Below are positions 14,882 to 23,942 of a stretch of DNA of 24,472 bases, in pieces. The DNA is from Candidatus Mesolinea sp. (GTDB lineage Bacteria; Chloroflexota; Anaerolineae; Anaerolineales; Anaerolineaceae), in the NCBI GenBank assembly GCA_003499715.1, contig DNSH01000071.1:1-24472 (forward strand), written 5' to 3'. The notes beneath the pieces were generated by a model. It did no database searches. It had not been told where the DNA came from and was given only the letters and a program-made list of their open reading frames with translations. The translations under genes were made by a program, and so were the position numbers. The stretch's first letter is position 1, and each line of letters begins with the position of its first letter.

Positions 14882-16780
14882 TTAGTCACAAATCTTATAG
14901 ATTTTGACACCACCATCCTGATAGACTATTTGGGTGTTTTTGGTTTTTTCTATTGCTGGAATATTAAACTTGCTCCCGTCAAATGGATCTTTTGCGCCAT
15001 CGTAAATATAGTCGACTCCGAGTTCGCAGAGAGCGTCAATATCAGGAGAAGATGAATATAGGCTCATCACAACTTCCGATTCAATCATTACTTCTTCGTA
15101 GCCAGGACCCAAACTCGAAATCATCGTCCCGGTAGTAGTTTTCCGATCGGCATAGTAAGGGATGAAATAACCCGCATCCGATCCATGTGGGGAATCAGGC
15201 AGCCAATAATATGTATGAACAGCAAAAACAGAATCTTTTGGTGTATTTTGCTTAATCCATTTCATGGCTTTTTCATCTGAAGCTGTCATAAACTGGCGGT
15301 AAGTTTGGACATCTTCAATTCGGTAAAAGGCACCAACAACGCCTATGAACAGAAGCAACCATAAAAACTGTGTTTCTGTCTTTTCACGCGAATTCGTTGA
15401 AAAAAGTTGTAAAAGATCTTCCGCCAGAATTCCAACAATCACGCCTATAGGTAAATAGAGCATGATCATCATACCTGTCATATTTGTAAAAGCCAAGAGT
15501 GGAATATTCAGACGATAAAGCATTCCCTCCGTAAATAATAGGATTATCCAGATGGTCATGATGATTATGACAATCCTGTTTTTTCTGAACAAACCAACCA
15601 ACATGCCTAAGAGAGTCAGACCGACCAGCCACTTGCTCGCCCCAAGCCCGTAGAGTGAACTGAATTTAAAATGGAAATACTTATTATCCACAAGGTTATC
15701 TTCGGTCTCAAGTTCAGACGATTGCGCTGGTGTGGATCTTCGATCTACGTAGAAATTCATTGCGGGAACTAATGCAGGAAGAATCAAAACGATACTAACA
15801 ATCCCAATGGCAGCGATGCTGAGCAAGGTCCTCACCCAATGTTCTTTTTTCTTAATGGCTAGAGTCAGCTCGTACACGCAAATCACAGCTATCAGTGGAA
15901 GCAAAAAGGCAGCGGCTCTGAAATGTATCAAGAATACTCCGGCAATGAGCATTGCGGATACCCCGGTTAGAGCCAATGCAAGTGAGCGATTTTTCTTCCA
16001 ATCCCCTTTCCATATCCGGATCGTTTCCCAGGTAGCAAAAGCGGCGATTAATAATATGGATTGGGATGAGCCTTGAGTAAACCTTCCCCAACTGAAGTAA
16101 AGTGCTGGTTGAAAACTTAACAAACCAACCACTAGCATACCTGTTAACCCCGCTAAAGGAGAAACTCGCTTATACAAAAAAATCATTACACCAAGACCAC
16201 AAATACCATTCAATGTCTGTGTCATCCACAAAAGTGCTTGATGGGCGGGAATTTTTGCAAGCACTTGCAGGCTGCCAGTGAGTGCATATAAGCCCAGATG
16301 GTATTGATCCAGGTTTGTGGGGGCGTAAGGTTGAAGATCAAAGGGTAGCTTCCCGGTTGTGGCAACTAAATCGGTGAGTAGCATATGGTGGAGCGAATCA
16401 GTCCATGCAGGGTATGGGTAATTATGTGCCAACCAAAAACGAGTTAATAATGTCACTGCTAGGACGAACAGAAAGGGTCCTCCGTACTTACCAAATTTAA
16501 ACTGCTCCCGCCAATTATTTCGAAGTAACCAAGCAGTGAAGACAAATAAACTTGCTAAAAGCAAAAACAGCTTGTTTTGGCCTATCCGCAAAGTCGGAAA
16601 AATTGCTCTTGTTAGATAATAAAGAATGGGATAGAAGGCGATGCTTAGCCCAACCGCAAAAATCCATCGTTCAATTACTTCGAATCGGCGCCAGAGATTT
16701 GTGGCGGCCAAAATTGCCCAGCCAGGGATAACTAACATAAGAAAGATGGTGAACAATATACGTACTTCAACCCAATCCAT
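14882..16780 (-). CDS. Polytopic membrane protein, GT-C-like (paralogue 1)
   Basis: A 632-residue protein with about 12 or more hydrophobic segments (about 5-480) and a C-terminal soluble part of about 130 residues. Early in the chain, after the third or fourth membrane segment, comes YPAWTDSLHHMLL (Asp128, His131, His132), placed like the catalytic acid in the first outer loop of GT-C glycosyltransferases, which use polyprenyl-phosphate sugars on the outer face. The tail holds ASDEKAMKWIKQNTPKDSVF and later blocks typical of the soluble end of such proteins. AAGGG before the ATG at 16780 supports the start. The gene at 16824-18638 has the same layout and a matching DSxHH motif, so the two are paralogues. 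The GT-C assignment is inferred from topology and motif position. Confidence 0.75.
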   Translation of the reverse strand: MDWVEVRILFTIFLMLVIPGWAILAATNLWRRFEVIERWIFAVGLSIAFYPILYYLTRAIFPTLRIGQNKLFLLLASLFVFTAWLLRNNWREQFKFGKYGGPFLFVLAVTLLTRFWLAHNYPYPAWTDSLHHMLLTDLVATTGKLPFDLQPYAPTNLDQYHLGLYALTGSLQVLAKIPAHQALLWMTQTLNGICGLGVMIFLYKRVSPLAGLTGMLVVGLLSFQPALYFSWGRFTQGSSQSILLIAAFATWETIRIWKGDWKKNRSLALALTGVSAMLIAGVFLIHFRAAAFLLPLIAVICVYELTLAIKKKEHWVRTLLSIAAIGIVSIVLILPALVPAMNFYVDRRSTPAQSSELETEDNLVDNKYFHFKFSSLYGLGASKWLVGLTLLGMLVGLFRKNRIVIIIMTIWIILLFTEGMLYRLNIPLLAFTNMTGMMIMLYLPIGVIVGILAEDLLQLFSTNSREKTETQFLWLLLFIGVVGAFYRIEDVQTYRQFMTASDEKAMKWIKQNTPKDSVFAVHTYYWLPDSPHGSDAGYFIPYYADRKTTTGTMISSLGPGYEEVMIESEVVMSLYSSSPDIDALCELGVDYIYDGAKDPFDGSKFNIPAIEKTKNTQIVYQDGGVKIYKICD

Positions 16781-16823
16781 AGGAACCCTTACTTCAGCGA
16801 GGAATGATTAAAAAGTATACCAT

Positions 16824-18638
16824 TTACGGTGTGTTATCTGTTTCGCTGATTAAGTAAATATAGACACCCCCAATGTTCGTCAGTTGGCGGACTCCCTCAC
16901 ATGATATCAAGGCACTCGGTTGCAAGCCACCTATGCCCTTCTTTATATAAATGTAATTAAGTTTGGCATCGTTTACTAGAGACCAAAAATCATCACCACA
17001 ATCTGTAATCAAGCTTGCCCTGCGTCCTAAATTCACTGTATTCTGAATAAAATCCTCATCTGCACTCATTGGATAGAAAATGGTTGGAACAATACTCCAT
17101 CTGCCAGTACTTGGCAAAATCCACCCTCCTCCATCAACACCACGATAATTATTTGGGCTCCATCCGACAGTATTGATAAAAAACCGTGCATCTTCAGGCG
17201 TATGCGCTTCAATCCAATCAAGAGCCATCTGATCAGTTTTAGTTGCCAGCACTGTTTCCGGATTTACAGCACTAAGATTTAGAGATGCCCCAAAAACGGA
17301 TATCAATACGCCTATCAACGGGATTATTAACGTTGAGATCCTCTTATTATTAATTAATTTCTCCGATGCTAGGACAATTGTGAAAGCTGAAGTGATTGTG
17401 ATGGGAATAAACGCGACCAACGCATAATAATCATATCTGAAATTCAATAGGCGAAGTCCTGTTGGAAGGGATAAGAAAAGGACGATTACAACCCAACCAA
17501 AGAGGTAAAACCTCTTTGGTTTGAAAGAAAACCACAATAACCCAACAATACCAAGACCAATTAAGATATAACCACTGATCGGACCAACCAAATAGGAAAG
17601 ATATTCCCATGACCCTTCCAGAGCTCCGGACTCCATCATACGAAGCACTGGCCTGGAAGTCGCATTTGAGTAGACAACAATTCGATAATACCAACGTGAT
17701 GTAAGGACCAGACCTATGAAAGTTGAAATCGCAATACTAGCAATCGGTTTCCAGTCTATTGATTTAAACCTGATTGATTCTATGAGCCATTGCAAGCCAA
17801 CCAGTGCAAGGAAGAGCGCCAATAAAAATGCCGCAAAGTAATGGCTGAGCAGGGTGCCGGCGGTAAGGAGGGTCAAACCCGTTATTTGCCACCAGTGTTC
17901 ATGGCGTTCCTTTACCTGCATTACCTCCGCCATTGCCACTGGCAATATCGTTACGCCCATTAAGAGAGTATAACGGCCCCAAGTCAGGTAGTAACCCGGC
18001 ATTTTGGTCGCGAAGGTGACAAAAAACGCTGACAGCAGCCCAATTCGCCAATTTTTGCTCATCGCTTTAGCCAGCGCATAAACTGAGATGCCAACGCAGG
18101 CATTTATCACTTGCCCCAGCATCAAAACAGCCTGTTCTGGGGCTAAACCGCTCAATACTGAGAAAAATGCAGTAACCGCATGGAATGCAAAGTGATAGTA
18201 AAAAGGTCCAGGCAGATAAGGTTCGAGCGTGCTTGGCAAGCCGCCATTTTCAATGATCTTGCGGATGATCAATACATGGTGTTGAGAGTCGACCCAATTG
18301 GGGAAGACCAGTTCCCTTGCTTGCCAAATTCGCCAGGTCGTAAAAATAGCCAGCACAAACAAGGCGATTAACCAAGTCTTGTTGAATGCGGTTTTCCAAC
18401 TGTGTATCAAGCCGGTCAATACCAGCCCAATGAATGAGCTTAGCAATAATCCGATAGCCAGTGGGGTGATTTTGAGCCTGACCGTATAAAAGGCTAGAGC
18501 CGCGAGAGTGATTACACTTGCGCTCACCGCAAATATGCGCGCCAGAGCCTCGCCGCCATCTTGTTTATGATCTCCCAGCCAAAGCCACCAGGCTAAACCG
18601 GGCAGACACAGCGCCACAAAAGCTAGTGCTATTCGCAT
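16824..18638 (-). CDS. Polytopic membrane protein, GT-C-like (paralogue 2)
   Basis: A 604-residue protein with about 12 membrane segments and a soluble C-terminal tail. FPNWVDSQHHVLIIRKIIE (Asp117, His120, His121) matches the DSxHH site of the neighbouring paralogue, and both share a Y-x-x-W-G-R-Y/F block (YYLTWGRYTLLMG here) and a tail that begins ALDWIEAHTPEDARFF. It probably transfers a sugar from a lipid-phosphate donor on the outer face. The ATG at 18638 lies inside the end of folK (10-nt overlap), with AAGG just upstream, so it is read from the folK transcript. That link to folate and amino-acid genes is odd. The gene after it starts 43 bases downstream. Confidence 0.75.
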   Translation of the reverse strand: MRIALAFVALCLPGLAWWLWLGDHKQDGGEALARIFAVSASVITLAALAFYTVRLKITPLAIGLLLSSFIGLVLTGLIHSWKTAFNKTWLIALFVLAIFTTWRIWQARELVFPNWVDSQHHVLIIRKIIENGGLPSTLEPYLPGPFYYHFAFHAVTAFFSVLSGLAPEQAVLMLGQVINACVGISVYALAKAMSKNWRIGLLSAFFVTFATKMPGYYLTWGRYTLLMGVTILPVAMAEVMQVKERHEHWWQITGLTLLTAGTLLSHYFAAFLLALFLALVGLQWLIESIRFKSIDWKPIASIAISTFIGLVLTSRWYYRIVVYSNATSRPVLRMMESGALEGSWEYLSYLVGPISGYILIGLGIVGLLWFSFKPKRFYLFGWVVIVLFLSLPTGLRLLNFRYDYYALVAFIPITITSAFTIVLASEKLINNKRISTLIIPLIGVLISVFGASLNLSAVNPETVLATKTDQMALDWIEAHTPEDARFFINTVGWSPNNYRGVDGGGWILPSTGRWSIVPTIFYPMSADEDFIQNTVNLGRRASLITDCGDDFWSLVNDAKLNYIYIKKGIGGLQPSALISCEGVRQLTNIGGVYIYLISETDNTP

Positions 18639-19108
18639 AGCCTTACCCCCATCTGACTCGGCAATTCGGCTAGCAGCTCCGCTACTGTTTTCTTCAAAAT
18701 TGGGTGAATGTATTCGGGAGCAATCTCGTTCAATGGGACTAAAACAAAAGCCCTTTCTGGGAGCATGGGGTGAGGGATTTGTAGACGACTTGTAGTTATT
18801 ACCAAATCATCATAAAAAAGGATGTCGATGTCGATCAAGCGGGGTCCATAGCGAAAGTTTTCGACTCGTCCCAACTTTAGCTCGGTTTTCTTGAGAAAAT
18901 TCAATAGACGCAGGGGACTCAAATCGGTTTCAACCTGGATAACCTGGTTGAGAAAATCAGGCTGCTCAGTGTAGCCCCAGGCTGTTGTCTCGTAGAGTGA
19001 AGATTGCTTCGAGATACTCATTTTCAGCGAGATTGCTTCAATGGCTTTGCTAATGTTTTGTTTACGGTCGCCCAGATTGGTCCCAAGCCCTAAGTAGGCA
19101 ATGCTCAT
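18629..19108 (-). CDS. folK: 2-amino-4-hydroxy-6-hydroxymethyldihydropteridine diphosphokinase
   Basis: FolK transfers pyrophosphate from ATP to 6-hydroxymethyl-7,8-dihydropterin, the step before dihydropteroate synthase in folate synthesis. The 159-residue length is typical. Family motifs are complete: YLGLGTNLGDR at the start, SSLYETTAWG (pterin side), FLNQVIQVET, the metal-binding FRYGPRLIDIDILFYDD with Asp93 and Asp95, and IPHPMLPERAFVLVPLNEIA. It starts inside the stop codon of the homoserine dehydrogenase gene (ATGA) and its own end overlaps the next membrane-protein gene. No folP or folB homologue lies in the window. Confidence 0.96.
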   Translation of the reverse strand: MSIAYLGLGTNLGDRKQNISKAIEAISLKMSISKQSSLYETTAWGYTEQPDFLNQVIQVETDLSPLRLLNFLKKTELKLGRVENFRYGPRLIDIDILFYDDLVITTSRLQIPHPMLPERAFVLVPLNEIAPEYIHPILKKTVAELLAELPSQMGVRLCE

Positions 19109-20148
19109 CTGGTCTCACTCTTTACAATGTCGATTAGATCCGCCAGAAGCCCGAATGCGGTTGTATTAGGGCTGGGATCAGTCTCTAAAATGCCCAATCC
19201 TGGGAGTACATCCAGTGCAAAGTTCACATAAGAAGAAGTCCCATCAACGGTATAAAGCGGGGAGTTAGGCCCTACCATTTCAGGTTTAACGCTAACGTGA
19301 AAGTGCCCATCTTGCCAGCCTCCCTGACAAACTAACTTCCAGCGTTTCCCTTGGGATTCCGCCGATGCAATCATTTCAGGTGTAATCCCACGGATACCGG
19401 TCGGTTTTACATCCATGGGGGTGAGGTTTTGACCCATTAGAACGTTCGAAAGGACAGCTACTTTGATAGCAGCGTCCCATCCGTCAACATCATTACTAGG
19501 ATCGGTCTCAGTGATGCCAATCGAAACACCATAAGCAACTGCCTGCTCGAGAGTTTCTCCTCCACGCATGCGGTCGAGGAGCAAGTTAGTACAAGAATTA
19601 AGAATCCCATAAAAGCCATGCAGCTTCGCCCCTGCGAGCGGACCCCGGAAAAGCGAGAAAATTGGAGCACCATCCATTACGGTGGATTCAAACCGAAAGA
19701 GGCGCCCATGTTCCTTGGTCAGCTCGGTCAGTTCCCGAAAACCGTAAACCACCGGACCTTTGTTGGCGGTGATGAGGTGAAGTCCTCGTATTGCTGCAGC
19801 CCGCAGATAATCTAGCGCGGGTAATCCAGAGCGAGGGTTTACGGGCGTGGTTTCGACTAAAACTTGGGCTGGGGCTTGCCGAATGAAATCAAACATATCC
19901 CCTTTGAAAGCCATCTTATCCAAAACAGACAGTTCTAACGGCTCTTCGCTGTCCAGGAGGTTGAGTAAGTATTGATCATCGACACCGCTTGGGTCAAGGC
20001 AAACCCCATGGCTTCCGGTTGCGATTGCTGTAATGCGTGGGTTAAATCCAAAATGTTCTTGTAACTCCTGCTTTTTTGCGGTCAGTAAGCGGGCAAAAGC
20101 TTTACCGACATTCCCAAATCCAAGGAGTGCTAAATCGATTGTCTTCAT
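19105..20148 (-). CDS. hom: Homoserine dehydrogenase
   Basis: NAD(P)H-dependent reduction of aspartate semialdehyde to homoserine, the branch to threonine and methionine. The 347-residue product has the Rossmann fingerprint ALLGFGNVGKAF (8-19), the TANKGPVV block (Lys130), a GILNSCTNLLLDRM segment at the place where most family members have GI-x-NGT, and the catalytic region GITETDPSNDVDGWDAAIK (Glu214, Asp220, Asp225, Lys229). No ACT domain follows, so there is no sign of the usual threonine-feedback domain. AGGAAG (20159..20154) lies 5 nt before the ATG. It is the first gene of the unit and overlaps folK by ATGA. Confidence 0.93.
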   Translation of the reverse strand: MKTIDLALLGFGNVGKAFARLLTAKKQELQEHFGFNPRITAIATGSHGVCLDPSGVDDQYLLNLLDSEEPLELSVLDKMAFKGDMFDFIRQAPAQVLVETTPVNPRSGLPALDYLRAAAIRGLHLITANKGPVVYGFRELTELTKEHGRLFRFESTVMDGAPIFSLFRGPLAGAKLHGFYGILNSCTNLLLDRMRGGETLEQAVAYGVSIGITETDPSNDVDGWDAAIKVAVLSNVLMGQNLTPMDVKPTGIRGITPEMIASAESQGKRWKLVCQGGWQDGHFHVSVKPEMVGPNSPLYTVDGTSSYVNFALDVLPGLGILETDPSPNTTAFGLLADLIDIVKSETR

Positions 20149-20573
20149 AATGACTTCCTATTGTTTATTTCAATGGCTAATTATAGCAACGAATTATTGG
20201 TGAAAACCAATACAGGATAAAGCCGAAGAACATTAATTGAAAACATAAGCTTAGTAGATTAACTTTTGTTGCAAACCACTCAACCATCCAGCTACGGATA
20301 TAGAAATTCAATCCTATGCAAGCGATGTTTTTTTGCTTTCGCTAGCACCCAAAGCAAATGAAACCTCATCTTGGCTTAGCTTAGCACCAAACCTAACCGA
20401 TTAGCTCTACCTCCTGGAGGTGGCAGCAATTCGTGTGAAGGGCTACTTTTTATTACAAAATCTAATAAGGACAAGCCAAACTAATGAAGCTATACAACCC
20501 TCAGACAACCAAGTACCCCCCGACTCATAAGTTTAATTTGGATCATGTTTACTGAAAATAAATCGTCTCGGAA
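20149..20573. other. Intergenic gap between hom and the flippase-like gene
   Basis: A 425-bp AT-rich gap. Beyond the -10 box near hom, I see no open frame of note, no RNA gene and no clear terminator. A perfect 6-bp palindrome, ACCTCC-T-GGAGGT, lies at 20409-20421. It is short and has no T-run. Confidence 0.6.
20180..20185 (-). promoter_or_regulatory. Probable -10 box for the hom-folK unit
   Basis: TATAAT at 20185..20180, giving a transcript start of about 20173 and a leader of about 25 nt with the AGGAAG ribosome site. No convincing -35 box is seen; the best, TTGGTT, needs a 19-nt spacer. Confidence 0.4.
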
Positions 20574-21575
20574 TTACTTGCTCTCAAGCACATCCGGCCT
20601 TTTTGAAGTAGAAGGTATTTCTTCTACTTGTTTTTCTGCTTCTGATTTTAATTTCGCAATATCTTTGTCCTCGGGCTGATCTGATTGCAACCTTTGCTTC
20701 TGAACCATTCCAACCAATCCAAACAAGACTTCTGCAATTACCCAGATAATGCGATTCATGGCAGCATAAACGGCAATCATTTCTACTGAGGCAATATTGG
20801 AAAATACAAACGCCAAGACCGCTTCGCGAACGCCCAGACCTCCTGGAGCAAAAACGGCAATGTAACCCACTGCCCAACTAACAGCATATCCCCCAATAAA
20901 AAGCGGAGCGACCGAAGGTTGAAATTCGCTGAACATTACAAAGAAACTGCTGCCAATAAAAATCCAGAGCAATAACCCAAGACCTGCAACAACAAAAACG
21001 CTAGGAATGTTTCCGGCTGTGTGGCGGCGCATCGTCTTGTGAACGATAATCAAGATAATAATCCACAACCCCAATGCTAGAACAGTGAACAAGATCGCCA
21101 AACCATGCTGGTTTGGCAGATTTAAAAATCCTGCGATCAAATCGAACCGGTTTAGAAAGACCCCAATTACACCGGTGGCTACAGCAGATCCAAGTAGCCA
21201 AATATTCTCTAAAATCATTGCTCGCGTGGATGCCTTGCCTGACAATCCGTTGACTTTGTAAATCCCAAACCGTCCTACAAAATGCCACACCCCCCCTGGG
21301 ATGTATTTTCCAAGCGAGGAGAGACCATAAATACCTAGTGTCTCGATATATTTTGGATGCCAGCCTTCACTATTGACTGAAAATTGCACCAACAAAACCA
21401 GGAACATTTTCCCGATTATCAATAAGACTAACGATAGAATAATACGCCAGGCACTGATCTGGTTAATTAGGTTAATGACTTGATCCTGGTTACGATAAAA
21501 ATAATATCCGGCTGCAGCCAACACCAGCACGAGCCAGAGCCATTTGAAGATGCTAAAAATCTTCTTTTTATCCAA
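20574..21575 (-). CDS. Flippase-like LPG_synthase_TM family membrane protein (second copy)
   Basis: A 333-residue polytopic protein with about seven or eight membrane segments and a charged C-terminal tail. It carries both family marks in near-canonical form: LGKYIPGGVWHFVGRFGIYK (about 89-107) and FAPGGLGVREAVLAFVF (about 244-260). The same two sites occur in diverged form in the gene at 4968-5993. The start is a TTG at 21575, which overlaps the end of the pyruvyl transferase gene by 8 bases; AAGG lies about 10 bases upstream and there is no nearby ATG. It is the last gene of the coupled set with GT2, FrhB-like and pyruvyl transferase, which points to handling of a lipid-linked glycan. Substrate unknown. 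Confidence 0.85.
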   Translation of the reverse strand: MDKKKIFSIFKWLWLVLVLAAAGYYFYRNQDQVINLINQISAWRIILSLVLLIIGKMFLVLLVQFSVNSEGWHPKYIETLGIYGLSSLGKYIPGGVWHFVGRFGIYKVNGLSGKASTRAMILENIWLLGSAVATGVIGVFLNRFDLIAGFLNLPNQHGLAILFTVLALGLWIIILIIVHKTMRRHTAGNIPSVFVVAGLGLLLWIFIGSSFFVMFSEFQPSVAPLFIGGYAVSWAVGYIAVFAPGGLGVREAVLAFVFSNIASVEMIAVYAAMNRIIWVIAEVLFGLVGMVQKQRLQSDQPEDKDIAKLKSEAEKQVEEIPSTSKRPDVLESK

Positions 21576-22833
21576 TGCTCATTTGCCTTAAATACTCGAA
21601 TTGTTTGATTGAAGATGCTTTCACCCCGTCAATTCTGGTTGCTAATTGCGCTTTGATGGAATCCATATTATCCAAGAACACCTGGTATGCTTTCACTATT
21701 TTCAGGTCAGTGTTTTTATAATCGATAGCGTAGTTTTGCATGCCAAAATCAGCCAAAGTTTCACGATACTTATGCGACCAGCCGATTACCATCGTTGGCA
21801 CACAGAGCGAGAGCCCCGCCACCATTGCATGAAAGCGTGATGCCACTAACCCGTCGGTCGCCCCTATAATCTCGCGCACCCCCCGAGTATTGATATCGTA
21901 ATCCACCCACTCGATTTTTTCAAACTCATGTTCGGATAGCTCTTGCCGGAATTTTTCACGGACCGCATCGATGGCGATGATATCGTTGTTCATGGTTTCT
22001 TCTGAACCCTCGCGAGTGCCATTAGGTAAAAAAACATACCGGAACGGTTTACCCATGGTGTTCAGGTATAAATTCAGTAATTTGCCCGGGTAATCGGTGC
22101 CTTGCTTGAGAGAGCGTTTCAAGACCAGGCTGCTGGGTACGATGCTGATTACTTTCTCACCGGTATTTTTCCATTCCAGTATCTTCGATCGTAGGTGAGC
22201 CGCTTTTTCTTCGTTTTCTTGCGAAAGACTGTAATCTAGTTCAAACAAGAAGGCAATGTCAGCTGCTTGTTCTATCTTGCCGTCCAATCCCAGTAAAGCC
22301 TGGACAAACTCATGAGTCATGCTGCCTCGTGTAAAAATACGTTTACATCTGGGTAAAAAGTGCTTTGCTAATTTGCGATTCAGGCTTGTCTTAAATGGTC
22401 CCATTGCCTGTGAAAGCTTGATCACAGGCACGCCAAGCAACATTGCTGGCCATATTGTGAAAACGTTATAGAGTAACTGTAATGCTCTTCCATCAGAAAA
22501 GGTGATTCCACCAATGTCGAGTAAATAATCGGATTCTCGCAGAGTCGCGACTGACTTTGGCAAGGGAATCTTTATCCTCAGCGAGCGAAACGGAGCTGCC
22601 AGCAGCGCCCATAAGAAATGGGTGATCGCTACAGTAAGTGCCTTTCCACTCAAAAAGCGGATATTATCATCCTGAACTAATACACGATCTTTCTCAGGAT
22701 AAATACTATAAACATTGAAGATTGCTTCAGGATCAAACTTCCTGATTTCCGCGATCACCGTCATCAGCATCGCTTCGGCACCGCGATTGCCCCAAACCGA
22801 ACCACCCATAATAGCGTGTTGTTTGCCAGTCAT
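21568..22833 (-). CDS. Polysaccharide pyruvyl transferase family protein
   Basis: A 421-residue enzyme of the PS_pyruv_trans (WcaK/AmsJ/CsaB) family, which adds a ketal pyruvate from phosphoenolpyruvate to a sugar in surface polysaccharides. The N-terminal Gly-rich block is GSVWGNRGAEAML (11-23), DYLLDIGGITFSD follows at about 102-114, and the C-terminal domain has the conserved VASRFHAMVAGLS (Arg333, His335) and VIGWSHKYRE (350-359). Pyruvylation makes a glycan acidic and can serve as an anchor for S-layer proteins. It starts with a one-base TAATG overlap with the FrhB-like gene and overlaps the next by 8 bases, so the three are probably made together. Confidence 0.92.
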   Translation of the reverse strand: MTGKQHAIMGGSVWGNRGAEAMLMTVIAEIRKFDPEAIFNVYSIYPEKDRVLVQDDNIRFLSGKALTVAITHFLWALLAAPFRSLRIKIPLPKSVATLRESDYLLDIGGITFSDGRALQLLYNVFTIWPAMLLGVPVIKLSQAMGPFKTSLNRKLAKHFLPRCKRIFTRGSMTHEFVQALLGLDGKIEQAADIAFLFELDYSLSQENEEKAAHLRSKILEWKNTGEKVISIVPSSLVLKRSLKQGTDYPGKLLNLYLNTMGKPFRYVFLPNGTREGSEETMNNDIIAIDAVREKFRQELSEHEFEKIEWVDYDINTRGVREIIGATDGLVASRFHAMVAGLSLCVPTMVIGWSHKYRETLADFGMQNYAIDYKNTDLKIVKAYQVFLDNMDSIKAQLATRIDGVKASSIKQFEYLRQMSIG

Positions 22834-23942
22834 TAGAGCACCTCCAATGCTTTTAGCAAGTAAAGCTGCAAGGTGACCTTTTGCCGCGACATATTGCGCA
22901 CTTTTTCCCGACCCTCTTCTGTTTGGGTCAGCAAATAGTTCTTTAATATAATCCGAGCTACCTGATAATCGGACCAGCGGACCTTCTCATTCACTTCATC
23001 TTTGATCTTTAGCCCCAGTTTTTCACCTGCCTTTGCCCGGGCGGAGATGTTGTAATGGATCTTGAACGAGCGTGACTGTGCTTCTACAATTTCCACAATA
23101 GGCTGTGGTTCGACAACTAACAAACCATCTTTAGCCGTATCTTCCACGATGCGCAATCCTCGCTCTGTTTTGGCGATAACAGCTGAATGTTTGATGGGAT
23201 CATTTTTCATTCGTTGAAGCCAAATATCGCCACAAGCGATATCACCGAAGTAGCCAATGTGATCATAGCAATGCATACACTTGGTTTCACAAAAGTAATA
23301 CAGGTTCTGATACTTGCTAAAAGCTGAAAACTTCTTTGAAACTACGTGCCCTTCCTCATACTCCGCGATCAGTCTGCCGCGCCAATGACCGGAGCGGTAG
23401 CGAAAATCCTTCAGCTGGGATTCTGGTTCGGGACGTAAGCGATCAACAATAAGCTGAGTCAGGTCTGGCTGGGAGAGGTGCCCGCAAAATAGCGTAATAA
23501 TGCAAGTTACTTTTTCTTTCAGTTCCGGTGATTTTTCTATGGCTTTATTAAGCAGCTTCGCATCACAAGGTAAACACACGACGGCAAGCTTGCCCTCGAA
23601 ATTCCGGATAAGCTCCATTGCTTGGGAACTGAAGCGGGTGGAGATATACTTGCTTCCTTGTGCTTCAAGCAATTCCTCATGAGTTCTGGCAAGTCTGAAG
23701 TTGGCTTCGACTTTTCCATCGACAATTTCCAGAACGCATACCACTGCGGCATCGATCTCACCTCGGTTGAGCAAGCCTTCCAGGATCGCTGTAACCGTCC
23801 CGCCCGAAGCGGCGTTACTGCGTACCAGGTGATCGGTTGAATAAGCAAAAAAAGATCCATTATATGGACCGATGAATTTACTAATTTGTTCTTCAGACCA
23901 ATCGGTCTTCAAGATCTTGTCGATCAAATCTTCTAATGACAT
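22833..23942 (-). CDS. FrhB-family (F420 hydrogenase/dehydrogenase beta subunit-like) iron-sulfur flavoprotein
   Basis: A 369-residue protein of the FrhB/FdhB family. It has the SNAASGGTVTAILEGLL flavin-region motif (Ser-Gly-Gly at 46-48), VVCLPCDAKLL (Cys123, Cys126), a CGHLSQPD block (Cys153), and CETKCMHCYDHIG with YFGDIACGDIWL (Cys218, Cys222, Cys225, Cys237), a cysteine set that suits an Fe-S cluster. Members of this family encoded beside pyruvyl transferases in polysaccharide loci are common, but their redox role there is not known. GAGG 7 bases before the ATG at 23942 supports the start. It overlaps the upstream GT2 by 10 bases and the pyruvyl transferase by one base. Confidence 0.87.
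   Translation of the reverse strand: MSLEDLIDKILKTDWSEEQISKFIGPYNGSFFAYSTDHLVRSNAASGGTVTAILEGLLNRGEIDAAVVCVLEIVDGKVEANFRLARTHEELLEAQGSKYISTRFSSQAMELIRNFEGKLAVVCLPCDAKLLNKAIEKSPELKEKVTCIITLFCGHLSQPDLTQLIVDRLRPEPESQLKDFRYRSGHWRGRLIAEYEEGHVVSKKFSAFSKYQNLYYFCETKCMHCYDHIGYFGDIACGDIWLQRMKNDPIKHSAVIAKTERGLRIVEDTAKDGLLVVEPQPIVEIVEAQSRSFKIHYNISARAKAGEKLGLKIKDEVNEKVRWSDYQVARIILKNYLLTQTEEGREKVRNMSRQKVTLQLYLLKALEVL

Noticed and set aside
20320..20360. AGCGA/TCGCT pairing around a T-run in the hom upstream gap
   Set aside because: A 5-bp stem with a long loop is expected by chance.
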